A DNA stretch of 64,000 nucleotides from Rhodoferax sp. (GCA_024236015.1 JACKLK010000006.1:186001-250000), one strand, 5' to 3'; shown: positions 43,584 through 52,486, numbered from the stretch's first letter. Translations and numbers: made by a program. Notes: generated by a model from the letters alone, not told the origin.

Positions 43584-44366
43584 ATGCCCTCCCTTGACAC
43601 GCAGCTGACCGCACTCGCCCGTGCCCTCGATCGGGCCGCGCAACACCGCGAGCCGATCGCACAGTGGTCGCAGGCCGAGCCGCTGAGCCTGGCCCAGGCC
43701 TACCAGGTGCAGTCGGCCCTGGTGGCGCAGCGCTGCGCGCGCGGCGATGCGATCGTCGGCCTGAAGCAGGCCTTCACGAACCGCGCGATGATGCAGCGCA
43801 TGGGGGTCGCCGAGCCGGTCACCGGGCTGTTGTGCCGCGACATGCAACTGGCCGACGGCGGCACGCTGGACATGGCACGCCTGTTCAAGCCGCGGGTCGA
43901 GGTCGAGGTGATGTTCAAGCTGGCGCGCGCCTTGCCGGCCGATGCCACGCCACAGGTGGCGCTGGACCACCTGGAGGCGCTGGCCGTGGCGATCGAGATC
44001 GTCGATTCGCGTTACCGTGACTTCCGGTTCAATGCCAACGACGCAGTGGCCGACAACGCGTCGGCCTGCGGCTTCGTGATCGGTGCCTGGCTGCCGCCGA
44101 CGACCGACGTGGCCGGCCGGGCGGTCACGCTGGAGATCGATGGCGCCGTCGTGGCCAGTGGCAATACCGCCGCCATCCTGGACCATCCGCTGCAGGCCTT
44201 GTGCAACCTGGCGCGCCTGGCCGCGCGTGACGGGCGCCCATTGGCGGCCGGGTCGCTGGCGCTGGCGGGCTCGGCGATCGATCCCTTCGGCATCGCACCC
44301 GGCCAGAAGGTGCAGGCCCGCATCGACGGCGTGGGTTCGGTGGGTTTCGTCGCGTCTGGCGCCTGA
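43584..44366 (+). CDS. 2-keto-4-pentenoate hydratase / fumarylacetoacetase-fold family enzyme
   Basis: A 260-residue enzyme of the MhpD/DmpE/DmpH type. ATG 43584 is preferred to the overlapping ATG 43572 because AAAGG abuts the latter too closely. Visible are SLAQAYQVQSALV, GLKQAFTNRAMMQ (the hydratase-family Gly-Lys turn) and the metal-binding acidic cluster KPRVEVEVMFKL with EIVDSRYRDF. Such enzymes hydrate 2-hydroxypenta-2,4-dienoate-like acids or decarboxylate 4-oxalocrotonate-like acids. Its place behind a sulfatase and opposite a ThDP enzyme suggests breakdown of an organic acid released from an ester. Confidence 0.86.
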   Translation: MPSLDTQLTALARALDRAAQHREPIAQWSQAEPLSLAQAYQVQSALVAQRCARGDAIVGLKQAFTNRAMMQRMGVAEPVTGLLCRDMQLADGGTLDMARLFKPRVEVEVMFKLARALPADATPQVALDHLEALAVAIEIVDSRYRDFRFNANDAVADNASACGFVIGAWLPPTTDVAGRAVTLEIDGAVVASGNTAAILDHPLQALCNLARLAARDGRPLAAGSLALAGSAIDPFGIAPGQKVQARIDGVGSVGFVASGA

Positions 44367-44490
44367 TCGGCGGCCGCGCGTCCGCGGGGGGCGGCACGGC
44401 CGGCGTCCGGCTTGATGCAGGTCATGGCGACCGTCGCCGGGTCTTGGTAGCGTGGGCCTGGGTGCATGGCCCGGCCATGCGGCTTCCCAT

Positions 44491-44504
44491 GGAGGTGCAC
44501 CATG
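44491..44504 (+). promoter_or_regulatory. Ribosome-binding leader identical to that of the MEMO-like gene
   Basis: GGAGGTGCACCATG precedes the phosphoribosyltransferase start. Exactly the same 14 bases occur on the minus strand at 47771-47758 before the MEMO-family gene. The shared part is longer than a ribosome site alone and includes the palindrome GTGCAC. Confidence 0.75.
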
Positions 44505-45125
44505 TTCGACGATCGGGCGGATGCGGCCGCGGCCCTGGCCGAGCGGCTCGATGAGTGGCGCGGCCACCATCCGTTGGTACTCGCGATCCCGTGCGGCGGT
44601 GTGCCGCTGGGCCACGTGATCGCGCAGCGGCTCGGCGGCGAACTCGACGTCGTGCTGGTGCGCAAGCTCGGTGCACCCGGCAATCCGGAACTGGCCGTGG
44701 GCGCGGTGGACGAAGGCGGCGGCGTGACCGTGGCCCCGTTCGCGCACACGCTGGGCGCCGACGCCGCGTACCTGGAGGCCGAGACACAACGCCAGCGGGC
44801 CGCCATCCGCGCGCGTCGCGCGCAACTCGGAACGAGCCGACCGGCGCTCGATCCGGCCGGCAGGGTGGTCATCGTCGTCGACGATGGCCTGGCCACCGGC
44901 GCGACGATGATGGCTGCGCTGCGCACGGTGCGGGCGCGCAAGCCGCAGACCCTGGTGTGCGCGGTCCCGGTGGCGCCGCAGGACACGCTCGATGCGGTCG
45001 CCGCGCTGGCCGACGCGGTCGTGTGTGTCGAGGTTCCGCGCGACTTCCATGCGGTCGGGCAGTATTACCGCGACTTCCCGCAGGTGGATGATGCGCAGGT
45101 GGCCGCGTTGCTGGCTGGTTCCTGA
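44502..45125 (+). CDS. Phosphoribosyltransferase-family protein
   Basis: A 207-residue type I PRTase fold. The PRPP loop is VVIVVDDGLATGATM near residues 123-137. The N-terminal IPCGGVPLGHVIAQ holds the pyrophosphate loop and VRKLGAPGNPELAVGAV is the flexible loop. The protein is of the predicted PRTase type often found beside dienelactone hydrolase or erythromycin esterase genes, and its base substrate is unknown. It faces the AmmeMemoRadiSam operon (convergent, 151 bases apart) and shares a 14-base leader with the first gene of that operon. Confidence 0.85.
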   Translation: MFDDRADAAAALAERLDEWRGHHPLVLAIPCGGVPLGHVIAQRLGGELDVVLVRKLGAPGNPELAVGAVDEGGGVTVAPFAHTLGADAAYLEAETQRQRAAIRARRAQLGTSRPALDPAGRVVIVVDDGLATGATMMAALRTVRARKPQTLVCAVPVAPQDTLDAVAALADAVVCVEVPRDFHAVGQYYRDFPQVDDAQVAALLAGS

Positions 45126-45276
45126 GCCAGGGCCGGGTGCAAAAGGGCCGTGTGCCACGTGTTGCGGACCCAGCCGCGCGGCAAGCCGACGGATATCGAT
45201 GCGCGCGTGTGCCGGTGCGGGAGAAACGCGATCGAGGTCCGGAAAACCGCCGTGGTGTGGCGCGACGGTACGCCGC

Positions 45277-46356
45277 TCAGGCGCCGATCGCCACCGGAAT
45301 CCGCCGGCGCCCGAAGTTTCCCGCGACGCGGTCGTAGTGGCCGGCCAGCGTGTGGCCGCAGTCCGGGCAGCGGCCGTCGGGCGTGAGCCGGTAGCGGTCG
45401 ATCCGGTACCAGTCGCGTTCGATCAGTGTCGCGCCGCAATGTGCGCAGTGCGTGGTGTCGCCGGCCTGGTGGTGCACGTTGCCGGTGTAGACATGGTGCA
45501 GGCCTTCGCGCAGCGCGATCGCGCGGGCCCGCACCAGGGTCGCCTTGGGCGTGGCGGGCACGTCCTGCATCTTGTGGTCGGGATGGAAGGCCGAGAAATG
45601 CAGCGGCACATCGGCGCCCAGTTCCTTGTGGATCCATCGGCTCATGGCGGTGATCTCGTCGTCGGAGTCGTTCCGGCCCGGTATCAGCAGCGTCGTGATC
45701 TCGACCCACACACCGGTCTCGCGCCGCAGGTGGAGCAAGGTGTCGAGCACCGGCTGCAGATGCGAGCCGGTAAGCTTGAAATAGAAATCTTCGCTGAAGG
45801 CCTTGAGGTCGACGTTGGTGGCATCGATGTGCGCGAAGAATGCGCGCCGGGGCTGCTCGTGCAGGTAGCCGGCGGTCACCGCGACCGTGTGGATGCCGCG
45901 CGCACGGCAGGCGTCGGCCACATCCATCGCGTATTCGGCGAAGATCACCGGGTCGTTGTAGGTGAAAGCCACGCTCCTGCAACCGGCCTGCTGCGCCGCG
46001 CTGGCGATCTGGTCCGGCGAAGCCTGGTCCATCAGCCGGTCCATGTCGCGCGACTTGGTGATGTCCCAGTTCTGGCAGAACTTGCAGGCCAGGTTGCAGC
46101 CGGCGGTGCCGAACGACAACACGCTCGAGCCGGGGAAGAAATGGTTCAGCGGCTTCTTCTCGATCGGGTCGATGCAAAAACCCGACGAGCGGCCGTAGGT
46201 CGTGAGCACCATCCGGTCGTCCTGGCGCGCACGCACGAAACAGGCGCCGCGTTGCCCTTCGTGCAGCCGGCAGTCGCGCGGGCAGAGGTCGCACTGCATG
46301 CGGCCGTCGTCGAGCCAGTGCCACCAGCGCGCGGGATGATTCGACGACGGTGTCAT
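45277..46356 (-). CDS. amrS: AmmeMemoRadiSam system radical SAM enzyme
   Basis: A 359-residue radical SAM protein. The cluster motif CNLACKFC has Cys87, Cys91 and Cys94, followed by QNWDI as in the PflA-like AmrS group. The N-terminus has a further set of cysteines (Cys22, Cys25, Cys29, Cys39) and the C-terminus a two-CxxC zinc-ribbon (CAHCG and CPDCG), a variation worth noting. It is the third gene of a minus-strand operon with an AMMECR1 and a MEMO gene, overlapping the former by 4 bases. The chemistry of the three-protein system is not settled to my knowledge. Confidence 0.93.
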   Translation of the reverse strand: MTPSSNHPARWWHWLDDGRMQCDLCPRDCRLHEGQRGACFVRARQDDRMVLTTYGRSSGFCIDPIEKKPLNHFFPGSSVLSFGTAGCNLACKFCQNWDITKSRDMDRLMDQASPDQIASAAQQAGCRSVAFTYNDPVIFAEYAMDVADACRARGIHTVAVTAGYLHEQPRRAFFAHIDATNVDLKAFSEDFYFKLTGSHLQPVLDTLLHLRRETGVWVEITTLLIPGRNDSDDEITAMSRWIHKELGADVPLHFSAFHPDHKMQDVPATPKATLVRARAIALREGLHHVYTGNVHHQAGDTTHCAHCGATLIERDWYRIDRYRLTPDGRCPDCGHTLAGHYDRVAGNFGRRRIPVAIGA

Positions 46357-46952
46357 GCGCGCAACCCCGCTTGCGCGCTGCCCGGTTCGACCCTGTCCGT
46401 GTCGTCTTCAGCCCACTTGGCCACCGTGTAGCGCTGCAGGCGCACCTCGGCGGACCAGAAATCGGGCGCGAATCCGGCCTTGGCCTTGAGCTGGCCGAGG
46501 AAGTCCCGCGGCGTCGCCAGCTGTTCCCATACCTGCGGCAGGAAGGTGCTGCGGCGCCCATGGCACTCGAACACCAGGCCGTCGATGCCGGCCCGCAACT
46601 GCGCCAGTGCGTCGGTCTCGTCGCGCACGTCCATCGGCTGCATCGTCGACAGCAGCGAGACGCCGATGCTTGTCGCGTCGAACTCCTGCACGGTCAGCGG
46701 CGGGAAGCGCGGGTCGTGCAGTGCCGCGGCAACCGCATGGGCCCGGACGTCGTCGATCAGGCGGCGCCGCGCCTGCAGGCTGCCGATACAGCCGCGCAAC
46801 GCGCCGTGGCGCGTCAACGTGACAAACGTGGCACCGGGTTCGTGCAACCAGGGCGCGTCGTCGTGCGTCACCGCCGGCAGCCCGAGGAGCGCCTGCGCGA
46901 TCGCATGGCGCGCGATCGGCAACAGGATGGCGCCACGGTCATGCGCCGGCAT
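46353..46952 (-). CDS. amrA: AmmeMemoRadiSam system protein A (AMMECR1 domain)
   Basis: A 199-residue protein that is almost entirely one AMMECR1 domain, starting MPAHDRGAILLPIARHAI. The invariant motif LRGCIGSL lies near residues 52-59, with FVTLTRHG before it and FLPQVWEQL near 137-145. The motif is the putative active site of the domain, and the human homologue is linked to a developmental disorder. It overlaps amrS by 4 bases and amrB by 14 bases, so the three are translated together. Confidence 0.93.
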   Translation of the reverse strand: MPAHDRGAILLPIARHAIAQALLGLPAVTHDDAPWLHEPGATFVTLTRHGALRGCIGSLQARRRLIDDVRAHAVAAALHDPRFPPLTVQEFDATSIGVSLLSTMQPMDVRDETDALAQLRAGIDGLVFECHGRRSTFLPQVWEQLATPRDFLGQLKAKAGFAPDFWSAEVRLQRYTVAKWAEDDTDRVEPGSAQAGLRA

Positions 46953-47760
46953 CGGAAGTCTCCGGTGCGAAGGAGAACGATGCGTAACCGACGACGCGTT
47001 GCCGGTCGCCGGCGGTGTCGCCCGAGTTGCACTGGTCCAGCAGCCGGGGCTGCAATCCGTGCCGGCGCGCGGCCAGCAGCAGGCCGTTGACCGGTGTGCC
47101 GCCGCAGGCCTGTTCATGGCTGATGGTGGGTTTGAGCGCGAGGATGTCGAGCGCGGTCGCCCGGTCGGTCTGCTGTGCGGTGGCATACGGCAGGAAATGC
47201 GACAGGTCGGAGCTGATGACGACCAGGGTCTCCGGCCCGCCCCACAAGCGCTCCAGCACCTCGGCCACCTCGGCCGGCGAGGCATCGCCGACGGCCAGCG
47301 GCACCAGTTTGAAGTCGTCCAGCACCGACTGCAGGAACGGCAACTGCACCTCCAGCGCGTGTTCATGCGCATGGGCGGGCGCGCTGTCGACGACCTGCGG
47401 CAGGTCGCGGATGGCGGCGATGGCGTGCTGGTCGAGCGCAACCTCGCCCAGCGGCGTGGCGAAACGCGCCACACCCGGCAAGGCCAGGCCCCGCACCGCG
47501 ACCCGGTGCACCGGGCCGAGCAGCACCACGCGGCGGATCACCTGGCGCGCCGCGGCCAGGCCGGCATAGGCCCGCGCCGCCGTCGCGCCGGAATAGATGT
47601 AGCCGGCGTGCGGAACGATGAGGGCCTTGGGTGGCGCGGCCCGATGCACCGGCTCAGCCGCCGATGCGTCCGCGAGCAGGCCCGACACCATGGCGGTCAA
47701 GGCCGCCGTGCCGCCGGGATAGAAGCTGCCGGCCACCGCGGGACTGCGTATGCCTTCCAT
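46939..47760 (-). CDS. amrB: AmmeMemoRadiSam system protein B (MEMO1 family)
   Basis: A 273-residue MEMO-family protein starting MEGIRSPAVAGSFYPG. Family residues are visible as PHAGYIYSG near residue 46, ALEVQLPFLQ and ISSDLSHFLPY, which in related dioxygenases supply metal ligands (His, His, Asp). The start at 47760 follows GGAGGTGCACC. MEMO resembles LigB-type extradiol dioxygenases and the human protein binds metal; substrates remain unclear. It is the first gene of the amrB-amrA-amrS operon and is divergent from slyD with 135 bases between. Confidence 0.93.
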   Translation of the reverse strand: MEGIRSPAVAGSFYPGGTAALTAMVSGLLADASAAEPVHRAAPPKALIVPHAGYIYSGATAARAYAGLAAARQVIRRVVLLGPVHRVAVRGLALPGVARFATPLGEVALDQHAIAAIRDLPQVVDSAPAHAHEHALEVQLPFLQSVLDDFKLVPLAVGDASPAEVAEVLERLWGGPETLVVISSDLSHFLPYATAQQTDRATALDILALKPTISHEQACGGTPVNGLLLAARRHGLQPRLLDQCNSGDTAGDRQRVVGYASFSFAPETSDAGA

Positions 47761-47895
47761 GGTGCACCTCCGGTCGTGAGTGGAACAACAACAACTGCGT
47801 GTCCGTTGATGATGAACCCTTCGATCCCGACCCGCAAGGACGCCGGACCGTGGCGCTGCGGTATTGCCGCCGTGTTCGGTGGTACAAACACCCCC

Positions 47896-48372
47896 ATGAA
47901 AATCGAAAAAGATACCGCAGTCACCTTGCGTTACAAGGTGACCGATGCCGCGCACAAGACCCTCGATGCCGGCCCCGGACCGATGGTCTACCTGCATGGC
48001 GGATACGGCAATACCTTCGCCAAGATCGAGCAGGCGCTCGAGGGCAAGGAGAAGGGTTACCAGGCCGTCGTCGCGTTGCAGCCGCAGGATGCGTTCGGCG
48101 AGCGCGACGAAAGCCTGGTGCAGACCATTCCCAAGTCCGAGTTCCCGCCCGGCGTCAAGGTGGGCGGCACCTTGCACGGCCGGGACGCATCGGGCCGCGA
48201 ACACGCATTTCACGTCGTCAAGATCAAGGGCGACAAGGTGCTGCTCGACGGCAACCACCCGATGGCCGGCAAGGCCCTGCGTTTCATCGTGACGGTGACC
48301 GACGTGCGGGCCGCCACGGCCGTCGAGATCGAGCACGGCCACGTGCACGGAGAGCACGGCCACCACCACTGA
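47896..48372 (+). CDS. slyD: SlyD-like FKBP-type peptidyl-prolyl isomerase
   Basis: A 158-residue cytoplasmic isomerase and chaperone starting MKIEKDTAVTLRYKV. The FKBP part (YLHGGYGNTFAKIEQALEGKEKG) is interrupted by the IF chaperone flap (residues about 68-125). The tail HGHVHGEHGHHH is histidine-rich and should bind nickel, as in E. coli SlyD where it aids hydrogenase maturation. E. coli SlyD is longer (196) because of a longer tail. It is divergent from the AmmeMemoRadiSam operon and convergent with pit. Confidence 0.92.
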   Translation: MKIEKDTAVTLRYKVTDAAHKTLDAGPGPMVYLHGGYGNTFAKIEQALEGKEKGYQAVVALQPQDAFGERDESLVQTIPKSEFPPGVKVGGTLHGRDASGREHAFHVVKIKGDKVLLDGNHPMAGKALRFIVTVTDVRAATAVEIEHGHVHGEHGHHH

Positions 48373-48386
48373 GCGGGGGGCGCCAG

Positions 48387-48407
48387 GCGCCGGCCGGACG
48401 CCGGCGC
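48387..48407. terminator. Hairpin between convergent slyD and pit genes
   Basis: GCGCCGGC (48387-48394) and GCCGGCGC (48400-48407) form a perfect 8-base stem with the loop CGGAC. It lies in the 41-base gap between two converging genes and could act on both transcripts. No T-run is present on either side. Confidence 0.55.
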
Positions 48408-48413
48408 GACCCA

Positions 48414-49985
48414 TCAGGGCAGCATCATGCCGCGGATCATGAAATAGATCATCGCCGCCATCAACGCGGACACGGGCACCGTGATCAGCCAGGCCGCGAC
48501 GATGCGCGCGAGCGCCGAGCGCTTGACCAGCTCCTTGCGGTACACGCCCTTGAGGCCCCGGCGTTCCTTCTTCGTCAGGTGGCTGTCGACCTTGGCCTGC
48601 TTGCTGGCCTTGAGTTCGGCCAGCATGCGGCCTTTCTCGTTGAAGTCGGCCTTGTGGAACCGCACCAGATAGGCCTGCACGATCTCCTCGTCATGGCCGG
48701 CATGGTGCTCCTCGATGGCGATGATCATCTGGCCGTAGTGCGACTTGATGTATTCGCGCAGGAAACCGACGCCGAACACCGCGCCGACCGCGATATGGGT
48801 CGAGCTCACCGGCAGGCCCAGCTGCGAGGCGACGATCACGGTGATGGCCGCGGCCATCGCGATGCAGAACGCGCGCATCTGGTCCAGCTCGGTGATGCCC
48901 GAGCCCACCGTCTTGATCAGCTTGGGGCCGTACAGCGCCAGCCCCAGCGCGATGCCGATGGCTCCGATCATCAGCACCCAGACCGGAATCGCCGCCTTGG
49001 TCGCGATCGCGCCCTGCATCACGGCCTCGTTGATCGCCGCCAGCGGGCCGACCGCGTTGGCCACGTCGTTGGCGCCATGGGCAAAACTGAGCAAGGCCGC
49101 CGAGAAGATCAGCGGCAACACGAACAGGCTGTTGACGCCTTGCTTGTCGTTGGACAGTCCCTTCGTCACCGAAGCCAGCCGCCAGCGCATGAACCCGTAG
49201 GTCAACACGGCGAACCCCAGGCCGATCAGGAAGGCCATGCCGACGCCGACCTGCCAGACTTGGCGCAGGCCCTTCAGGACCAGGTAGGTCGTGAACGCCC
49301 AGGCCATCAGCGCCTGCAGCAGCGGCACCCAGCGCCGCGCCGCCGCCACCATGTCGCTCTGGTAGGTGATGGTGCGTTTGATCAGGTACAGGAACGCCGC
49401 CGCGATGATGCCGCCGAGCACCGGCGAGATCACCCAGCTGGCCGCGATCTTGGCCATTTCGCCCCAGTTGGCGATACCCCATCCGCCGGCCGCGATGCCG
49501 GCACCGAGCACGCCCCCGACGATGGAATGGGTGGTCGACACCGGTGCGCCCGAAGCGGTCGCGATATTGAGCCACAAGGCGCCGGCCAGCAGGGCCGCGG
49601 TCATCAGCCAGATGAAGATCTCCTTGTCGACGATGGCCGACGGTGTGATGATGCCGCTCTTGATTGTGCCCACCACGTCGCCGCCGGCGATCAGGGCACC
49701 GGCCATCTCGAAGATCGCGGCCACCACGATGGCGCCGCCCAGCGTCAGTGCGCGCGAGCCCACGGCCGGCCCGACATTGTTGGCCACGTCGTTGGCGCCG
49801 ATGTTCAGCGCCATGTAGCCGCCGATCATGGCCGCCACGACCAGTGAAAAATGAATCTGCCCCGAGCGCGAGGTCAGGAACAGCACGATGCCGACCAGGA
49901 ACAGCAATACCGCGCCCACGCGCACCATCTCGCGTCGGCTGCGCTCGCCCGAGCGGCCGACCATGACAAATCGTTCGAAGTCCAT
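48414..49985 (-). CDS. pitA: Inorganic phosphate transporter, PiT family
   Basis: A 523-residue membrane protein with the two PiT signature repeats, GANDVANNVGPAVGS near residue 62 and GANDVANAVGPLAA near 310, which form the two halves of the phosphate site. About ten membrane segments are visible and a charged intracellular loop sits between the halves (residues 240-290). A basic C-terminal region with KKERRG precedes the final helices. It imports metal-phosphate with protons. It is probably monocistronic; the next gene on this strand starts over 60 bases upstream. Confidence 0.93.
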   Translation of the reverse strand: MDFERFVMVGRSGERSRREMVRVGAVLLFLVGIVLFLTSRSGQIHFSLVVAAMIGGYMALNIGANDVANNVGPAVGSRALTLGGAIVVAAIFEMAGALIAGGDVVGTIKSGIITPSAIVDKEIFIWLMTAALLAGALWLNIATASGAPVSTTHSIVGGVLGAGIAAGGWGIANWGEMAKIAASWVISPVLGGIIAAAFLYLIKRTITYQSDMVAAARRWVPLLQALMAWAFTTYLVLKGLRQVWQVGVGMAFLIGLGFAVLTYGFMRWRLASVTKGLSNDKQGVNSLFVLPLIFSAALLSFAHGANDVANAVGPLAAINEAVMQGAIATKAAIPVWVLMIGAIGIALGLALYGPKLIKTVGSGITELDQMRAFCIAMAAAITVIVASQLGLPVSSTHIAVGAVFGVGFLREYIKSHYGQMIIAIEEHHAGHDEEIVQAYLVRFHKADFNEKGRMLAELKASKQAKVDSHLTKKERRGLKGVYRKELVKRSALARIVAAWLITVPVSALMAAMIYFMIRGMMLP

Positions 49986-50050
49986 CCTGCGGCCCCGTTC
50001 GGTGTTGGTTCAGACGTGCCGACCGGGCGGTCCGGCCCGGTCGGCGCGGG

Positions 50051-51022
50051 TCAGTCGATCTTGGCGCCCGAGGCCTTGACGACCTGGGACCACTTGCCGG
50101 TTTCCGCGGCGATGAACTGGCCGAGCTGCTCGGGCGTGCCACCGACCGGTTCCGCGCCCAGGCCCTTGAAACGTTCGATGACCTCCGGCTTCTTCAGGAT
50201 CCTGTCGACTTCGGCCGACACCCGGTTGACGATGGCCGGCGGCGTGCCGGCCGGAGCCATCAGCACGAACCAGGATTCGGCCGAATAACCGGGCAGCACC
50301 GAGGCCACGGGCGGCACGTCGGGCAGCTGGCTGTTGGACTTGCCGCCGGTCACGCCCAGCGCCACCAGCTTGCCGGCCTTGATGTGCGGCATGGCCGAGG
50401 GCAGGTTGTCGATGGCCAGCTGGATCTGCCCGGACATCAGGTCGAGCAGCATCGGGCCGCTGCCGCGGTACGGGATGTGGGTCACGAACACGCCGGCCTG
50501 GTTCTTGAACAACTCGGTCGACAGGTGACCGGTCGTGCCGTTGCCCGGCGATCCGTACGACAAGGCGCCGGGTTTGCTCTTGGCCAGCGCGATCAGGTCC
50601 TTCAGCGACCGGGCGCTGACACCGGGATGCACGACCAGCACATTGGGCACCCGCACCACGAAGGACACCGGCGCGAAGTCCTTGGCCGTGTCGTACGGCA
50701 TCTTCGGGTACAGGAACTGGTTGATGGCCTGTGTGCCCGGGGTTCCCATCAGGAAGGTGTAGCCGTCCGGCGCGGCGCGTGCGACCTCGGCCGCGCCCAC
50801 GTTGCCGCCCGCACCGCCCTTGTTGTCGACGATGAAGCTGCCCTTGACCGCCTTGGTGAGTTCGTCCGCGATGACGCGGGCGGTGATGTCGGTGGTGCCG
50901 CCGGCGGCGAACGGAACGACGATCCGCACCGGTTTCGACGGCCAGTCGGCCTGGGCGAAGGCGGCGCCGGATGTGGCGATGGCAGCCAGCACGAGCAGCG
51001 GCTTCCAGGATGAGAACGGCAT
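50051..51022 (-). CDS. Orphan Bug-family substrate-binding protein
   Basis: A 323-residue periplasmic protein with a Sec signal peptide (residues 1-23, ending GAAFAQ). Bug features are IVVPFAAGGTTDITARVIADEL, DNKGGAGGNVGAAEV and GSPGNGTTGHLS. The start at 51022 was chosen because the longer frame to 51067 adds residues before the signal sequence. There is no tctAB nearby. Its neighbours are the pit gene (downstream) and a divergent DUF898 gene 270 bases away, so the ligand cannot be guessed. Confidence 0.92.
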   Translation of the reverse strand: MPFSSWKPLLVLAAIATSGAAFAQADWPSKPVRIVVPFAAGGTTDITARVIADELTKAVKGSFIVDNKGGAGGNVGAAEVARAAPDGYTFLMGTPGTQAINQFLYPKMPYDTAKDFAPVSFVVRVPNVLVVHPGVSARSLKDLIALAKSKPGALSYGSPGNGTTGHLSTELFKNQAGVFVTHIPYRGSGPMLLDLMSGQIQLAIDNLPSAMPHIKAGKLVALGVTGGKSNSQLPDVPPVASVLPGYSAESWFVLMAPAGTPPAIVNRVSAEVDRILKKPEVIERFKGLGAEPVGGTPEQLGQFIAAETGKWSQVVKASGAKID

Positions 51023-51292
51023 GGTGATTTCCTCGAGGTGAATGGAGGCGGCGCCGGGCAGGCGCATGGGTGCACGCCGCGCCGGGCGAGACCCGTAATG
51101 GATGATTCAGGGTCGATGATAAATGACGGGCGCCGTCAACTGCGGGCCTGTCCGGGTTCCCGCGATGCTGACCGGGTCCGCAAACGCGGCCGATGTCGAC
51201 CATTTGGGGGACGCGGCCGATCGCACGGCGGCGCGCCGGCGCTACCATCGCTGCTGGTGCCGATCGTGCGCCACAACTCAGACAGGACATGT

Positions 51293-52486
51293 ATGCGCGA
51301 CGCACAAGGGGTGGCAGTCGATTCGATGATGGAGCCGCCCGAGGGGCCCGCGGGCCAGCCCCGCCAGCTGGCGATCCGGTTCACCGGCTCGGGCAGCGAG
51401 TATTTCCGCATCTGGATCGTCAACCTGCTGCTGGTGCTGGTGACCTTCACCTTGTATTACCCGTGGGCCAAGGCCCGGCGCCTGCGGTATTTCCACGGCC
51501 ATACGCTGGTCGATGGCACCGCGCTGGGTTTCCACGGCAATCCGCGCGCGATGCTGCGCGGCTACCTGCTGGTGGGGCTGTTGTTCGTGCTGTATTCGGT
51601 GGCCGGACAGTTCTCGGTGCTGGCCGGGCTGGTTGCGCTGGTGCTGGTGGCGGCCATCGCGCCGGCCCTGCTCAAGTCGTCGATGCGGTTCCGGCTGGCC
51701 AATACGAGTTGGCGCGGCATGCGTTTCGTGTTCAGCGGCTCGACCGCGCAGGCCTATCGCGCGATGCTGCCGATGTTCGTGCCCGCCGTGCTGGTGGCCG
51801 GCGGCTTGTTGTGGGTGGCCAACCCCGAGAGACCGCCGCTGTGGTACGGCTGGCTGATGCTGGTGGTGTCGCTGGGCACGGTGGCCGTGCTGCCCTGGCT
51901 GCTGTGGAACCTCAAGCGCTACCAGCATGAGAACTACGGTCTGGCGTCCCTGCAGACCGGGTTCAAGGCCAGCGTCGGGGCGTTCTACCTGCTCGCGTTC
52001 AAGTGCCTGGGGCTGGCCCTGCTCATGGTATTGCCGTTGCTGGGCGTTGCCGTCTACGGGTTCGGACAGGCAGGCTCGCTGCGGTCCGGCGGCGCGGGCT
52101 CGGGCGGAGCCTTGCTGGCGGCGGCGGTAGTGTCCCTGGCCTTGCCGCTGACGCTGGTGACCTATGTCACGGTCAAGACCTATTTCACGACCGGCCTGCA
52201 GAACCTGGTCTGGACCAAGACCGGCAATCGGTCCATGCGATTTGTCAGCAAGCTCCGGTTCTCGCGGCTGTTCTGGCTGACCGTCAGGAACTGGTTGTTG
52301 ATGCTGCTCACGCTGGGCCTGTACTGGCCGTTTGCGGCCGTCGCGACGGCCCGCCTGCGGCTCGAGGCCGTCATCGTCAAGACCCGCCAGGATCCGGCCA
52401 CGCTGGTCAGCCTGTTGCAGGCGTCCGACGTCGAGGCCTCCGGCGACGCGGCCGGCGACCTGCTGGGCATCGACATCGGCTTGTAG
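51293..52486 (+). CDS. DUF898 (YjgN-like) multi-spanning membrane protein
   Basis: A 397-residue membrane protein. ATG 51293 follows an AGGACATGT site; ATG 51329 is an alternative. The family motifs FTGSGSEYFRIWIVNLLLVLVT and TLYYPWAKARRLRYF occur at the start, and a related pair (WLLMLLTLGLYWPFAAVATARL) recurs near the end, as in YjgN. Six to eight membrane segments are predicted. Function is unknown for the family. It is followed after 6 bases by an M48 peptidase, a pairing also seen in other proteobacteria, suggesting a shared role in the envelope. Confidence 0.87.
   Translation: MRDAQGVAVDSMMEPPEGPAGQPRQLAIRFTGSGSEYFRIWIVNLLLVLVTFTLYYPWAKARRLRYFHGHTLVDGTALGFHGNPRAMLRGYLLVGLLFVLYSVAGQFSVLAGLVALVLVAAIAPALLKSSMRFRLANTSWRGMRFVFSGSTAQAYRAMLPMFVPAVLVAGGLLWVANPERPPLWYGWLMLVVSLGTVAVLPWLLWNLKRYQHENYGLASLQTGFKASVGAFYLLAFKCLGLALLMVLPLLGVAVYGFGQAGSLRSGGAGSGGALLAAAVVSLALPLTLVTYVTVKTYFTTGLQNLVWTKTGNRSMRFVSKLRFSRLFWLTVRNWLLMLLTLGLYWPFAAVATARLRLEAVIVKTRQDPATLVSLLQASDVEASGDAAGDLLGIDIGL

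Noticed and set aside
47631..49847. 738-codon plus-strand frame over slyD and pit
   Set aside because: It runs in another frame through slyD and antisense through pit; no recognisable domain.
51023..51292. Looked for divergent promoters between the orphan Bug and DUF898 genes
   Set aside because: A TTGACG and a TATCAT on the minus strand are only 12 bases apart, too close for a sigma70 promoter, and no palindrome stands out.
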